Positions 1-15,800 of a DNA stretch of 64,000 nucleotides are shown piece after piece. Below the pieces are notes generated by a model. That model had not been told where the DNA came from. It saw only the letters and a list, made by a program, of their open reading frames with translations, and made no database searches. Source of the DNA: Paragonimus westermani (Eukaryota; Platyhelminthes; Trematoda; Plagiorchiida; Troglotrematidae); NCBI GenBank assembly GCA_008508345.1, contig QNGE01001700.1, positions 32,958 through 96,957 on the forward strand, in the 5' to 3' direction. The position numbers were made by a program, and so were the translations under genes. How positions within the stretch are numbered: the stretch's first letter is position 1; every line of letters begins with the position of its first letter.

Positions 1-3000
1 GCAGGAGGCAACACGATCTCAGTGGAAAGTATGTTGAATTCATCTATGACGTTCACAAAATCACAAATTCCCTGCTCCGTCGCCCTTGCTTTATCGATAT
101 CACCGTAAACATTCATGTTGACTTTCGAATGTTGATTCACTGCACACCACTAACATTATTTAGTACGCTGGCTTACATGCCGCAGCTCCACTCACAGCTA
201 TATAATGTCTCTAACATCTTTAATGCTGCACGCTACTTTTTCGAGGGTAACGGTTTCGGTCACTACTGGTGGGAATGGCATCCAGCAATCCTAACGCACG
301 CTTGAATTCTCAAGGTCGACGGAAGCTACTTCGGGCGATCATCTTTTTTATCGAGTGACTTACAGTTACGCTAGGGGTTTTTGTTATGTTTGCTTCCCTA
401 ACGCCCTAACTTACGTCGTTAAAGGCTGATTGTTTGAACGGTGAATAAAATACTAATTAAGTTTAGTTTGCAGACTCACCTGCCTTTTCATCACAACTTT
501 CGGACCGCGTTAGAGTATGATCGGGAAATTCTAGACATGAGAACTATTGAGTGGGGCCCGGCACTGCGGTAAAAGGAAGGTGACATTATCAGGACAATTT
601 CTTCGAGGCTCGCTTACCGAAGACTGTGAGGACGCTGTCTTTTTCATGGTTAAGTTTAAAATAACACAGTGGGTATATGGCTGATTCTTGAGACAGACTA
701 AAAATGTAATCCGGTTGCGTGCAGCCGCGGAATGGGCATATGGAAAACAATGAGAGGTTTTTGTCGACGTGAATTAAGCAAGCCCACACAAGAACAAACG
801 ATCGATAATCAAGCGGTAAGTATAGACTTCATAAAAGGGAATGCATTTCAAAATACTGTTAGCTTGTTTCCTTATACGGTGACTCGGACAAAACCCCAGG
901 ATGCTGACCTCTAATAACCGCCTCCACCTGAGAGCGAACAGTACCCAACCGGTGTGTGCTGGAAGACGTGGATGGGTGAGAAATCGATATTACTGAGATC
1001 GTGGCACGAGTGGACGTCAATTTGAGGAAACTTAAAGGTCGGACACTTTGTGCTAACAGGTCCAGAATACCAGCACAAGGTCATCGGCCTAGTGGATTAG
1101 GTTTTTAAACCAGAGAGAGAATAGTGCTGATGAGGTACACCAGGAGGGTATCGAAGACCTTGAAGGGGATATAGGAAGATAGGTCTTAATCAAGGTGATG
1201 TTTGTGCCAATGCATACCGAGAAAGAAAACCGTTTCAACTATCAAATTTTCTTCGAGAAGATTGTAGCATTTCTTCTCTACACGCTTCATACGTCTGAAC
1301 GGTTTGTACTCACGTTCGGAAGAGAGCGAACAATTAGTTCTCCTGGCATTCGGTTATGCCCGCTTCTTTGACAGCTTAACAATCTTTGGGTAGGGTACCG
1401 TATATAGAGCTACGCCTACCTAAACTAGCTGGTTAGAAAGTCAACATCTAAGACTGCCAAACGGAAGCCAATCTGTTACTGAAGTCCTAAACAGAGTGTT
1501 AAATTACAACTGGCGATTTAACTTAATTCGCTCAGTAACGCGTACACGACAATTCCAAATAACGCTTATTCAGACGGTCGAACTAACGGGACTATATTCC
1601 AAGCCCCAAAAACTTCATAAAAGACGATCAAAAGGATTGGAATTCATACGTTACTGTTTGATAACATCACAATAAAGGTGTTATCTCACATAGGATGTGG
1701 ATTAAGAGAATACACAAGTTATCCGGCAGAAAGCCGTTCCAAATGGAGTAACCAAACACGAGTCCGCAAATAGCAACCAGTCAATGGGATGTGAGCTCAT
1801 TAAAAAAATCGGGTACAGATGAAGGTGGGAGCGTATCAGACAAACCCAAGGAGGAAAGTTTCAAAAGACGAGCAGCGATAGTTATAAAAAGCAGTTATGG
1901 TACAAAAATCATCATGGTCGCCTACTGCCCACAGCAAAGGCTAACAAAGGCCAATTTAGGATATGCCTCCTACAAACAAACTAACGCACGCCTCAACGAA
2001 ATCATCACTCCGCATCATACCAAACAAATAGGACAAACGTGCCAGATGAACTTCAAAATGGTTGGGAATAGTGGTGGTGTTGTTTGTAGCTCGGGTTGAT
2101 GGAACGTTTGCAACCTAAATGCCAAGCTCGGCGAACATATCAATACCAGAACTTTAACATATCCAACATGGGGTTTATCTTATTTTATTGAGATTAACTG
2201 ACAGGTTGATACCAGGTCTGCTCAAAATGCAATGAAATAATCAAGAAATATCGGCAATCTTCAGACAGCATGGCAACCGACAAGCAATCGCCGATCAGCA
2301 TTCAATATTGCATCTTTTGTCTAACTAAGCGTACGCTTCGAGATCTGTTAGCATCACAAAATAAACCGCTGCTACGTCACAAGGTGCGCATCACAACCAC
2401 GTGGTATTGTCTCACTTACTCTGAAGCGAAAGGATTGTCTATGATGTTACTTCTGTGTCAGTGGAGGTTGAATTATGCCATTCGTGCTTTCACATCTTTA
2501 TGGTTTGGAACGTTGTGTTTACACTTTGCAATGTAAACATTCGTAGAAAAATAGAGAGGTTCACTGGAACAAGAAACTGTCTACTATTTTGTTTCCATTT
2601 CTTGTGCCCGTGCATAACATGAGGCAAAAAATATAGTGGTTTAACTTTCGAATTACTTTATTAGAAAACTTTACACCCGTTAATATTTGTTACATTCCGA
2701 CCGCACTTAAGTTCGTGGTGTAATCTCCTTCAAGGCGATGGGTTCCAAAATGTTTCTATCGGTTTTCAGTTCAAACTTGTTTTTGACCGCACGTGAAATG
2801 GAAATGCAAGTGTTTTTCTCTGAAACAAATATATAATCGTGTTAAATAGATGCTGTGCTGTTGTTTTTAGTAATATACCGGTGTTTTTAACCCCATGTTA
2901 CCTAGGATAGAAATAACAAGCTGGTTTCAATATATCAACTGTTATTTGTGGCATATTGGACAGTAAACTAAGATTGATCCTAGATATACGCATACTTACC

Positions 3001-6000
3001 ACATTTACATTGTTCTCCTTTTGGTTACCTTCAAAAAGCCAAAAACCAATACCAGCCTGTATCTTTTCTAAGAGAACTGTACAATACCATACTTGAAACC
3101 CCTATAGATCAGACATGTTGAGCACTTTGTAGAGATCAGACTTGTTCGTCACTGTGACACCTCTGTGGGACGCAGTTGATACCATTTATCCTACTCCAAG
3201 TTACCAGACAAACTCACGTTAGCGTTTCGGTCAGAACCGCTTTGGTGTGTATAACACGCCAAACTAGCGAGTGCGTCCTCGTTGAGCATAAAGAAACAGT
3301 TTGATCAACCATTTGGAGAGCATGAACGTTTTCCTCTCTGCAAATGTTCGCTAGTAGGACCAGTTGAACAACTGCACTCTCCACCGAGTGAGTACAACTG
3401 AGGCTGGAAGATGCCAGTGAAGTTGGTCCTGAACCCCAACTACTGTGATAAGTTAGTGTGAGTTGAGTGTAAAAGTTCTTGTTTACTTCGACCACCATCA
3501 GCGACAACAAAGCAAATCTCAAGGCCTGACTGTGACTTGACGCAAAATTGAGCATTCAGGTGATAATTGGCTTCGTCAGTAAAACGTTAGACAGTAGAAC
3601 CTGCTTATATTTAGGCAAATGAGTCGAAGTTTTTCAAGTCATATAATGCAGAACTCTAACTGCGGCGGAATATATAATTGATAGATCACGAGTACAAATG
3701 ATTGAGAAACGTAAGGAATATCCTACAAACCAGCTAATGCAATGAACATCAAAGGTGACGCATCTCATGTAGGACTCATTCCTAACGGCCTGCCAGAATG
3801 ATTTATAAATCAGAGGGCTGCTTCATGAGAAAGTGAAAAGTTCCAAATACGAAGCGCACAGAGGTGTCCATGCAAGTAGCGGTTGGGTTTCCAAATGTTC
3901 AGAAAGCCACAATATTAGTTGCCAAGTCTAAATGACTCAAACGAAGACATATCGAACCGGTTTGAGGATATCTGAAAGTAATGGGACGGCGAACAATGCG
4001 AGAATTTTTTAACTGCAGTATAGCTAGTGGAATTTTTTGTTGACTCGAGTCTGATGAAAGTTCTATAGTTGAAGGCCACCTGTGTACTGGCCTCAATAAA
4101 GTTCAGAATGAGACTACGGGCAGTAATAGCAGTGCAGGCAAGAAACGGAAGCCACTTGTTATGGGGGAAAATGGACATTCAGTGTATTCAGTGAATAGCA
4201 ACTGCGAAAAAATGATGTCCACTAAAATGCTAGTCAAAATCCTCGGAAAACGAGTTGGTTGTTTTACAACCCACTTAGGACAAATATTGGTTTACAGTCA
4301 ACTGTGTGCCTCATCTGCTTGCATGCCCTACCATATCTTTGTTATTTTTACATTGGAATAAAATAGCGAGGTTTCAGTTGATGGAAGCGGATATCACGTG
4401 ACATACGAGATCGAATAACAGAAAGTGACTTCATACACATGTGCTTAATTTAACGGATGACGTATCAGTTTTGGAGGTTGTTTTCTGGCATGCAGCATGC
4501 GAAGTTTTCGTAACTTAATCTTATACAATCCAGCTAGATCAATTTGGTGGATGCCATGCAGTGGGCAAGACAATTCAGTGTGCGCCAACTTATAATCGCT
4601 GAATTATCTAGTCGACATGAACTGGTTGATCAGCCTGTGTTACACGTCCCTGAAATGCCACTCGTCAATGACTCCAACCAACATGAGGCGTCGTAACTTT
4701 CAAAGAAGTAGGCGGCAAGGAGCGAACTTAGTTCCAAACCGTTTAGAATTTTGTGAACAGGTGACCGCGTACGATACACTCGCGATAAATAAATTTTGAT
4801 TCCACCAAGAGTGCAATGCTCCCAATGTGGTGGAAGTAAAGGAGACTTAATCAAGAGGGCTATTCACTGTGATCACTTATCACGACAGCTTGTGTTGGAT
4901 TCGTGTTTGTCATTTATTCCGGAGTTTGCATTAATTAAACAGGAACTTATAGCACACTGAATGCACGACGAAAATAAACTATCAACAATAGTTATGTTTA
5001 TGAAGAACGGAGAGTTTTGATGATGAAACTGTCGACAGTTTACTATAAAACATTAACTGACCAAACTACAGCAGTCCTAGGTTGCCAAACCCTTTCTGAA
5101 TATCACTACTGTCCTTAGTGGACACCACCTTGGAGTGAACGAATTCGGTCGTCCATGATGCTGTCCTCTCCGGGAACAGTGCTGCAATTGCACCGATAAT
5201 TTTATTCATTGAACACTTACCATATTGACGACGGTGATATGTCTTGGCAATTCTACCTCCTTTGAATGGTTTGATGACTGGAAATTGTGCGTTGGTCTTG
5301 CAGTGGTTATCTTGAAATAAATACGTAAATGTGATGTAACAAGTTCGAAAGGAATTGTTCGATGACCGCTATTCTAACCACACCACTTCACAGGTGAAGT
5401 TACAAAGTGAAAACCAAAAGACAGTTGCTGAAGTGTTCATGAGTAAACGTATTTCATCTATTCATCCTGACGAAAAACGAACTAGTTTCTCTGGACCTCA
5501 AACACTTTGTTACTAGACAGATAATCGGCCAGTTTGTGACTATAGCAGGAGAACTAGGCGGATCCTCTACATGTGTAACAACCTGAAGAAGAGTTCAATT
5601 CAAGTAATGTCTTAATGAGTTCGTAGAGCCAAATGCCCAACGACGTTTTCATGCATGTAAGATAACAAGATCACATTTGTCGTCCAGAGGGGAGATGGTA
5701 GTAAGATAATTAGTCAAGATAACGCGTTTGTAGTAACTGATGGTTCATTCTGTCGCTATCTGAAATCCACACTCCCTTTTCACACTTCACTCAACAATCT
5801 TCACACAATGACTTTGTTCGTGTCGAAAGGTGTACCTCAAACTGAATTGTGAGCTATGTTTTATACTAGCTGTTGGGAACTTTTCTATGAAACACTTTTC
5901 ATTCAGTTATGAGCCAATAAGATGTTTTCCTCTTTCATAAAAAACACTTGGTGGGGGTTTGATGTAAGGTCAGTAGGAAGCTATGAACACCGTCTTTCGA

Positions 6001-6330
6001 TGTTTGAAAATGTTCAGAGATCATTCAGGAGTCAAGTCCAGATATCCATATATCGGATTCTATCATCTCATAGTACGGCGAATAACATGAAAGCACGATT
6101 TAACTGAAAGTTCCACTACCAAGTTGTTTATGTCTAGGGTTTGGTAACGGCCAAACAATGTTTCTCTGGGCGATCTGGTTTGTAGTTAATGGATATACCG
6201 TATAGGCTATAAAGACTGCAACATCGTGATACATCGGAAACACCACGCCACTATTTATTGAGATGTCGGTCAATATAACAATAATACATCTGTCCCAAAG
6301 AATCCTCAAGTGTTCCGGCTAGGAATGGCT
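1..6330. other. no gene recognised
   Basis: AT-rich sequence with only short open frames on both strands. The longest is a 113-codon serine-rich frame at 3214-3555 on the minus strand. It shows no domain I recognise and no convincing pair of splice sites. I see no RNA gene, retroelement domain or simple repeat here. Confidence 0.6.
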
Positions 6331-6339
6331 GTAAGTTGA

Positions 6340-6870
6340 AGGAATATGAAACGGACCATTGTGGGCTATATTGTGGTGGATTATGGAACCGGAGGTGCGG
6401 GCACTTCAACTCTCGACGGAATATCTCAACGCCTAAAAGCCCACAGACAGCGGATCGGGGACAGTGTGGGCGACAGCATGAGCCATCGCTCAACTGAATC
6501 GGACCACCGGACGAGAGATGACACGGAAAATGGGCTGGTTAGCCACATCGGGGATACGATTATCCTGTCACTCGGAGGAATATCTCCACACGGTCGTAGA
6601 TTACGATCAAAACCCACAGTGGATGAATTGCAGACAGCAAGAGTGACCAAGTGAGCCATCGCCCAACGAGATCAGATAAACAAACGAGGAATGACAGGCG
6701 GAAAGCCCTCCGATGGGAGGCGTCAGTCACACCCACAAACCGGGCAGAAGTGCACAAGACGTGTGAGCCGAAACCGGGGTGTTGTGGACCGGAATTCCGA
6801 CTCATAAACGCGAGTGTGCGCGTAGCATGGCAACCAGCGAGTTGGACAATAAAGACGGTGCTTTAATGAA
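6340..6870 (+). repeat. GC-rich divergent tandem repeat, possible element 3' end
   Basis: The base composition shifts to clearly GC-rich between AT-rich flanks. Two diverged units of about 159 bp start near 6415 and 6573; both begin with a GGAATATCTC block and share a TGAGCCATCGC block about 60-90 bp in. The segment ends with an ACAATAAAG block near 6846, which could act as a polyadenylation signal. Open frames exist on both strands (for example 6346-6654 plus) but encode nothing recognisable. A mobile-element 3' region is the likeliest reading; family unknown. Confidence 0.4.
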
Positions 6871-9800
6871 CACCCATGTGATGATGATATTTATTCCACG
6901 AAGTGAGGTAGCTGTGTATATTTATCGACGATCACTGGATGATACTTTCAGAAGCCGGTCTAACTTATGGTGGCATCATTTGAAGAAGTAAAATGATCAG
7001 TTAGTTCAATAAAATGACTGTCAGTAGAAAAGATATATGTTTTATTTGATTGGTTTTCACTTACAAATTTTGTCGGAATGCTGGGAGACAGGGTGAGGAA
7101 ATCCGAGGGAGTCGGCAGTTTTCGATAGGGAGCTGGTTCTTCACAACGTGGTGGAGAAATGCTCACCTGCATTCCGGAAACAGAAAAAGCAAAATGGACT
7201 GAGTATACTTACACTAAGCACGTTTGAGAGAATTATGACCCAGTCCGCTAAAGTTTGTTTCACCGAAGCTCTACAACAATGTTTGTATGTGAATTGAGGA
7301 GTTAGATGGGCTCAACTATCCGTGTTGTCGATTGGTGGACTGGTAGGTTAAGTATATTCCAATAAATAAAAGATAGACTTATAGAAAATAACGATGTCTG
7401 TGTTTGAGATTGCCATTCAGCGCAAAAACAACCAGTTAGGTTTGTAATGGTTGGCTCTAGTAGTGAATAATCTGACCTTGGTGTGGTGTGTTCAACAAAT
7501 AGATTAATTTCTGATGCAATGCTTATTTATCTCATCTGAAATATTTCGATGAATGAAAATATTTCACCCTGGCTGGTGTTGGTGTCAGCATGCCCTCATG
7601 GCCTGGTCGCGGTTTGGCAATAAGCCCATTGTCCACATTTTGATTGAATTTGTTTTACTACTCATGAGTAACACGTAAGTGGACGTATTTTGCAATTGAA
7701 AAGGGGGTATTTGAGAATTGTGAAAAGCACTGCCGGTAGACCGTCCGAGTTTCATCTAATTTTGCAATTACTTCTGGACATTAAGAAAGTGCTCTCCGTT
7801 GTAGAGGTTCTTTAGAGGGAACATCTCAGCGAAGCGTATACTAGTGTGTAGTACTACACACCTAACTTCAACAAGAGTTACCATTGTCGTAACTAGTGTT
7901 CATGACAAACCAAATACAGCCATTGTAGCACTAGATTCAATGAAAATGTCGGCCTTTTTATGAAGGTGTCTATAAAGATGGAACACTACCTTGCATACTT
8001 GGTACAACGATTAGCAACACGACCAGCACCAGTGTCCTATTTAAAAGATTCCGTAAGGTGAATGCATAGTCAAAGGTGTCAGCCAACTTTCTTGAAAATA
8101 ACGCAGGGTTCAACAGAACACTACAATTGTGCTGCATTTCGGAACCGTGCAACTTGACTTCCTGAGCTGATCGCAAATCACATAATCACACTTCATTAGG
8201 TGACAATACGACTTTCAAATGAGCACAGTTCAAACCTTGGAGATTTTGTTGATTTCAGATTGAACGCCATCCATACTTGGGTGCAGCTTTCGTAATTAGA
8301 TCAGCCTTGCGTCAATAACGTTGATCCCACCGCATCACTTCGAAAGAGGATAAACATTTTAGGCGATGACTACCGACCTCTTTCATCTAATTTGGATATG
8401 ACGCATTTTCAGTTCGACTGAGGGAGTATCTAGATATGCGAGATAGGTTTTATGGAATGGTGATCCAAACTCTAATCAACCCTTGTTGCCAGTTAAGAGC
8501 TGAAGATCACTCGGAATAAGTGGTGGCTGTTGTAAGAAAACCACATAGTGATCGTGAGAAAAGCGTCGCATCTAAAGTTCAGTTATGACCACTTGTGCTT
8601 AAAAATGAGGATGCTCGATCCTTCAGAAAATAGAATGTTTAACTAACCCGGTAACTCCAATCTGTAATTCTGCTAATGTAGCTTCTTGATCAGTTTCAAG
8701 TAGCTGATTCCACTATACCTGTCGATCGGTGTTGAACAAGTGGAGAGTTTGAGAATTCTATTCTGAGTTGCACGTTACGACTAAGTACTGTTCAAGGTAA
8801 CAATGGCTTCATCAGTTTCACAATTGCCAAGTGTGAGAATGGATCACTTCAACACCTGTTCTAGAATTATGGCGCTTTGGTGTTTGAAAGCATAAAATTT
8901 ATCAGTTGGAATGTGCCGAAGGTTCTTACAGCACGAACAGGTGTTCAAATTGTGTTGCCGTAATTCTATTTGAAAAGCGAATATCTTTAGCACACACTGG
9001 AAGCAATAAACCCGTTTTAAGGGGAAATCTATCGGTTGTAAAGCACAGCTTTTCTGTTAGGGCGTTGAAGACAAAGAGTTTAGGGCAACCTAACTACACT
9101 TACCTCATGGTTTTGCGTTCGCATGGGAACCAAAACTGACGGCCTCTACAAACGGAGTGCGTAAATAGGAAAATAAATTTATGTGATATTCGATTTAATT
9201 GTTGAAATATTGATGGTTTGTTATAGGCTGAATACAAGTGCCATTCAGTGGTGACCGATCATTTTAGGCGAAGCAGTTGACTCAGTTTCAATTGTTACTG
9301 GTTTAGGTATCAAGCTCATGATCGGTTACAAAATTTCACCATACGAGATATACATACGAAGCTACTGTAATAAATTTCTATGATTGAGCACAACATTTGC
9401 GGGGAAGTGTTCCACTATAAGTGCCAAAATAAACACATCATGAATGGTGCTCAGGTTAATTTATGGGAAATAATTTTATGATATTAACCGTCATTTTTAA
9501 CTAAATTTTTTCTGTTAAAAATATTCTGGAATAAGTGATTTACCATTCAGAACGTGAGTTTCACATGCACGAATGTAGATTCAATTTTCTGGTACAACAC
9601 ACACTTGTCCAGTAACGCTCGTAGTTGGTGATGGGATGACAGCTTACTTGGTATGAAACTTACGCTCAATGACCTGCTGCATCCTAATTCAGACCGATCC
9701 GATGATGTTAATATGAACGAGATTCGAACCGACAGCTTTTGTGCTGCTTTCTAAATTGCAGATCATCACAAAATTGATCCCTTTGGTTTCTTTTGGCCTC

Positions 9801-12800
9801 CACACTAGAGCACTCATAGGCTCGGTGGTGGTCATGTGGATGAGGGTTCGGCTAGTAAAGTAGAGCTTTTGAATTGATTTTCAGTCAGATCAACCAAGTC
9901 CGATACACCTAGGCAAGATTTAAATCGCACACAGTGGCCCGTTGCTCTGCGTTTCGATATCAAAAATATTACATTTCGATCATATTGCACTCTCGTGACT
10001 TTATTCAGTGGTAATGAGTAACTTAAACTGGTCACATTCAAACAAACGGGGAGGGTAAAAGATTACATATCCATGCTGATACATATACTTATTCATCTGA
10101 ACATGTGTTAGACGGCACATTTGAGCCTTGTCATTTTTTATGAGCACAACCAATCATACTGACTAATTGTATTAAGTCAGCTTCACTACCAGTTCGATTT
10201 GTGTATTAGCAATCCACTGACCGACCTGATCGTCTATCTTTTGTGAAGTAATTTTCAAATATTCAAACTTGCAGCATGCATGTATATAAAACCGAATGAC
10301 GGATGTAGACAAGACAGTTTCCGATATTTGTATGTGCCCGCACAATGCTTTATCTGTGTAGCTAATAGTTCGTATAGGTTACCTAACAGGAAGGAACGAA
10401 CTGTTGCTCGGGCAAACATCTTACATGATAATTTTGGTTCCTTCTATTGCAGGCCATTGGTCTTTGCAGTGAACCGGCTCACGATTTTTGAATGACGTGT
10501 GCATCTTTTGCATACACCTTCAAATGACATATGTCCGGGCTAGTTACCACGTTGAATTTAAAGCTTCTGTTGCTGAGGTTTGTATGTCTAAACGCACATT
10601 ATCCCGTGTTTCAGTCGTTCATCTGCCTCATCATTCATATGGTGTGCCAAAACACAAAAGCCATAAACCGGTCATTTCATTCTACTCAACACTTTGTTGT
10701 TATTAAAACAAAAAGTTAATCATGTTCGTTCTGTGAATAAGAGGGTTTTACAAATCTGCTCCGAAGGCACCATCAATAAGAATTCAATATTCTTCCATAA
10801 TGTATACATATAGTAACCTGTCAGTACTATATGGCGAACTATGAACTAAACACAAAAACACGTATAACATTGGATCAATGCAGTTGTTAGTAAACAGCGG
10901 AGACTTTGGCCAATATAAACTGGACTGTACCTGCAACTGATCACACGTTTTGCAACCTTGTGTTAGTCCAGTCTCTTTTGAACGGAGGCTTTCTCGAATA
11001 TTAATGAAACAAATACAGCTATGATTATTTGTGAACTATCTTGAGTTTATGACAACCAGAAACCCACTACTAGTTGTTGATGAAAAGTAACAATTATCAA
11101 GTAACTGGGCGAAAATGTTACAATTTTATTGAGGCTCTGCTAATCACTGGTCACATACCTCTGCTATGCACTCAAAGAAATTTACCAGCTAAACTACGTT
11201 AGTCTTGCTTTTCGTAATCAAGATACGGGCGGGTTTGTAAAGACACGGACAATTAACCCTGTTTGCAGACAAACGTTTATTTAACTGGAAAAGGGTGTTT
11301 GAAGTGAAATCATTAAGGAACTCCGTGCTCTACGTACGTCTATAGAGAAGTGACAAAGCTTTCACACACTAAATGGCTTTCCGATTCTCTTATCTATGTA
11401 CGCACTATTCCGTATACTACTGTCAACGGCTCCAAAGCCATACTTTGAAGATGAACAAAAGTGGTTCACTTATAATTACTTAATATCCGTCATTCTATGC
11501 TATTCAATTGGCACCGTGAACATGTGAAATTTGTAAAAAAACTGTTGAGTTGCAATGCGGTCATCGGAATTCTTTTTCACTTTGAAAAACTCCTCTTGTT
11601 TAGACTAAATGAGTAAAGTCGATCCAGAACAACAGAAATCGAATGTGAAAACCGTTATCTTGGAAACACCCAGAGGTGTTGTTTCATATCCCAAATGCTT
11701 GCCAGTGTACGCTTCATTGTACAATTTCTGTATCCGACCACTGTACCGCCAACTAGTTTTACAACCGTTCATGTATGCTTTGGACATGCATTTCGGCGGC
11801 CATCGCCTACGGAGTTACGTTATGGTATACGCGAAATGAGCTTATCGTATTGATTTTGATCTGTTGTTTTGACCGTGTTGGCGAGTTCGGATGCGTCATC
11901 ATACCTTGCAGACTGGTATAAAGAACTTCCTCATGCGGAGAGTATTCCACGTGTTCTTTTTGGTTGGTGAGCCACAGCGAATGTCATTCGGCCAAAGGGG
12001 TGCAGTGTTGTTTCATCTCCCCATCTGACCGTCTATCGCCCAACTGTCACAGTGCAGATCAGGGACACTTAGCCAGCTCAATGAGTTAATCGGAGCAGGT
12101 GTGACGATGTTGTGACCTGAGTTTCACAGTCCGCGTTAAACGTTTGGGCCCATGCGTACTGTCCAATCGGGTATGGACCAACTGCCCGCCCTGCAGCATC
12201 TGTACGTGTGTGCTACGTTTCCTATTGGCCACTCGTGATTCTCTAGTCAAGACGCGTAGTTATTTCATGCTCTTAATTTCACTTTGTGCCTACGCCTACA
12301 TCTGACAGTTGTGCACATTTGATTTACTCACTACATTACACGAGCTACTTTACTGCATTCCACACTTACGGGATGTGACAATCACTGACAACGTTTGTAA
12401 GAGCAAGAGGAAGTTAAGTGTTCTGCACTGTCAGCTCACATTTTCTTCAGAATGTATTTCGATCGGAAGGCCGGCTAACTGCACACTGAGCCTGTCTGTC
12501 CTGGTACAAATAAATGTTGACTCATCACGTCCGGTACCGTCTTATAGAGTGACAAATGTACATGGTAGATGTAGTCAACATTTCATTCACCAAAATACAC
12601 TCAAGTTATGAAGTTTTTGGATTATCCTAAACATTCTACATCTACTGATTATATAAATATGTTAATTAAACTTCCAGTAGAAACATGACGATTGATCAGC
12701 GTTTACTTCGCGATAAAACACACATTCACTGTTTTTTTTATATAAAAATTATGCATACTCTTTAAAAAATAGTAGGACCCTTGAAAAGCACCTTTAATTG

Positions 12801-15800
12801 ATGACCGGATAATAATCACGGAGTTGAATAGTTCATTCAAGCCGGGTAACACAGTGATCAAGTAAGGTGACTGCGAAATGTTCCATGCTTTTCACTAATT
12901 CAACGTTCTAGACGAAATGTCTTGGCCGTATCAGTCATGTTTTTTAAGTAGACAGTGAAATTTTAACAGTGATAACTCAACATATATATTTATAGCATCC
13001 AACATTTAGCTAAATCTACCCACGAAGGTCAACACAATCGCCGTCTGATTTAACCATATAAGCCTATCTGAGGATGGCAGACAAAAAACTGATGTGACAT
13101 GGTTTGTGTCTGTACTGACTTCGTTACATCTCTACCGGTGTTTACTGCAGACGAGTTAAACGTACACGATTCCAAATCATAAAAAATCGAAGCTCATAAC
13201 CAGTTCAGTTGCTAGCGTGACAACATCGACGTCCGAACCAGTTCGTTTTTTTGCACATAGTGGAATGGAGATGTCCCATTACAATGGCCTCCGCATATCG
13301 AAACATCTGTTTGCCATAAATCAAGAAGACAAACGACCTTGCTGAGTCGAACACAGGTTACGCCGTTAGGTAACGACTAGCGACCAAATGACGCTAGCTC
13401 CCTCCAGATGTTTGCGGTAAGTTGCTTGATTGTATGACCGCTGGTTGAACCCATGTTGATAATCGTTCGGCAAGTCTGGTTCCAAGCTGGCTGTCAGCTC
13501 TGACAACATGGGATGCTCCATATCCACATTTGTATTAATAGATTACATTTGATTTGGTGATCTGAGGTGCCAATTACTTAATGGGGACATGGGGATTTCT
13601 GGCGTTCCGTGCGGACTATAGCTGGCTTCAAGTTTCGTTCAACTAACATACACAAATTGCCTACTTTGAACGGTAAAACCACTGGTTTTTGGAACTGTGG
13701 GTTGCGAATTGCATTGCTTAACACTCGTGTCGAATTTTTTCTTCATTACTCCTTATCAGTATCAGTCAGAAAGGCAGTCTGAAACAAAATTAGAATTCTT
13801 CTAGTCGGAAGAACTGTTTGGAGGCACTTCTCGTCCACTTTTGACGAGTCGTTCTATTATATTTTCACTGCAAACCCAGGGTTTGATAGCAGACACCTTG
13901 GGAAGCGCTATCCTTTTGTAACAATCCAGGCAAAGCACAACAATTCCATGGGAGTGATGTAGGATTATCCATCTCAAGTAATCTACAGGCAGACAAGCAC
14001 ACAGCGCCAGCTACTTTCATGTGGCAAAGGAAGTCAATCATAGACAAATGCCATCAGTGACAAAGAATGAACGCGATATTACTGTACGTTTGGTCAATTC
14101 TAAGTGATCATCAGTATGATCCGAATGATAAAAAGATCCATTAATCGTTTGAACTTATTATGGGTCATTATTTTATATTTTCCAGCATAAAGACATACAA
14201 TAAGTTTCGGTAGCTACTGAAGTGACAAATATTATACTTACAAACAAATGTAAAACCCCGAGGTTTGCAAGTTTTCAATCAACACTGAGCAAATTCCGTA
14301 CTTGTTTCCAATGGTAATTCTACGCAATCTTAAACGTGTGTACAAAAGAAAAACCTCTCTTGTTACATTCTTAGAGTCATCAGGAGATACAGCTTAAGAA
14401 TGTAAATGATTTATCGCCAAATAAGTTGTTACTTTTCGCTCAGACTGCCACGGTTAGCCTATCCTGCAGGCAGAAAATGATTAGGCCCATAAGTGGTCAC
14501 ACTACACGATACCCAAGCAATACGCGGCCATCAACCTAAACATATCCTGACTGTGTGGAGTGGCAAGGACGAGAATTAGGTATCAACCGTGACGAACACC
14601 AAGCAGTGTGTGCAGGAGAAAATCGGAAGTCGATGAGAAACCCATTAACTGTTGACAGGGAAATTGTGAGTTTACGAAACACTTGTGCAAAAGAACACTA
14701 CACTTTCAATCGTCCCTATGAAAATAATCGGCTTAAACTAAATGACAGTTTGAAATACTGCTGCCTCCTGAACGCAATGAAATGGAATCCATCAATTTTT
14801 TAAAATCACATTTCGGTTAAACATAACAACTTCTCGATGTCATTAAGCAAGTTACTATGACAGACCAGTATTAGGGAGATTCTATTCAGTTGTATCCTGT
14901 TTGACAGGGAGACATAGGAAAACTAAAAAGAATTGGAGAGTGAGGAAGTGTGTTTGGCTTGGCGTTGTGTAGCTGACTCATCAGGACAAAATCAGTATTC
15001 AGTTTGTGGTGTCTTGACTGGATACTTTTTGCATAGTGGATAGGCGACTGGTCGTCTGTGATGTAGTTCACGAACAAAACTGAAACGGACGAAACACAGT
15101 GGTCCGGTTTTTTGCGGTAACTCCCAGTTGAGGCAAGTACAGTGGGCTGATAATATCGGTATAAGTGAACTCTCAAGGAAGGGGCGTTCAGACTTCACAT
15201 ACGTCTTTTCTAACTGGGGCATGAATTTACAGAAGTTTAGTGGCTGTAAGTGTGTATTCGACCAAATAACCTCTAATTAGATTAAGTTTAAAAGCCAGTT
15301 ATTTATGTGAACTTCTAGCAATAAGTGAAGTTGTTCAACTTGCTTGTGGAATTTCAACAGTTTTCGGTCGATAGGCCAAAAAATCAGATGGAATGGGGAA
15401 TGAGAACCTTTTCATCGGATCATCCGTATCTGGAGTTTCACGTAACTTGAAGTGAAAATAGGTAAACTAATGAAGATATAATGACTTGATGTGTAAATGA
15501 TGTACTTTCATATCAGTTGTACAATTCACAGTGTTATCAATGAAACGACAGAGTTATTAAAACAACCTACTGTGCTATGTTTGTACTAATATGTCAACAA
15601 TAATGAAGTCGGAAAGTAGGTAATTTTGTATGACTTTATGGTTAGACATTTGCAAACTATCATCCGACGACAAATTTCCCCCGTTTCATCATGCTGCGTC
15701 GATGTTGTGATCTGACCAATGTGTTATTAGTGTAAACTAATACCCACTAAGGTTAGTACCACAAATTTCGCAACTATGTACATTATCAACATCGAAGTTC

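Noticed and set aside
3214..3555. 113-codon minus-strand frame, the longest in the first 17 kb
   Set aside because: No recognisable domain, no clear splice sites and a composition like chance frames. Left unassigned.
14960..15000. Minus-strand CTGATGAGTC resembling a schistosome satellite hammerhead
   Set aside because: No GAAA strand or stem partner follows within a suitable distance.
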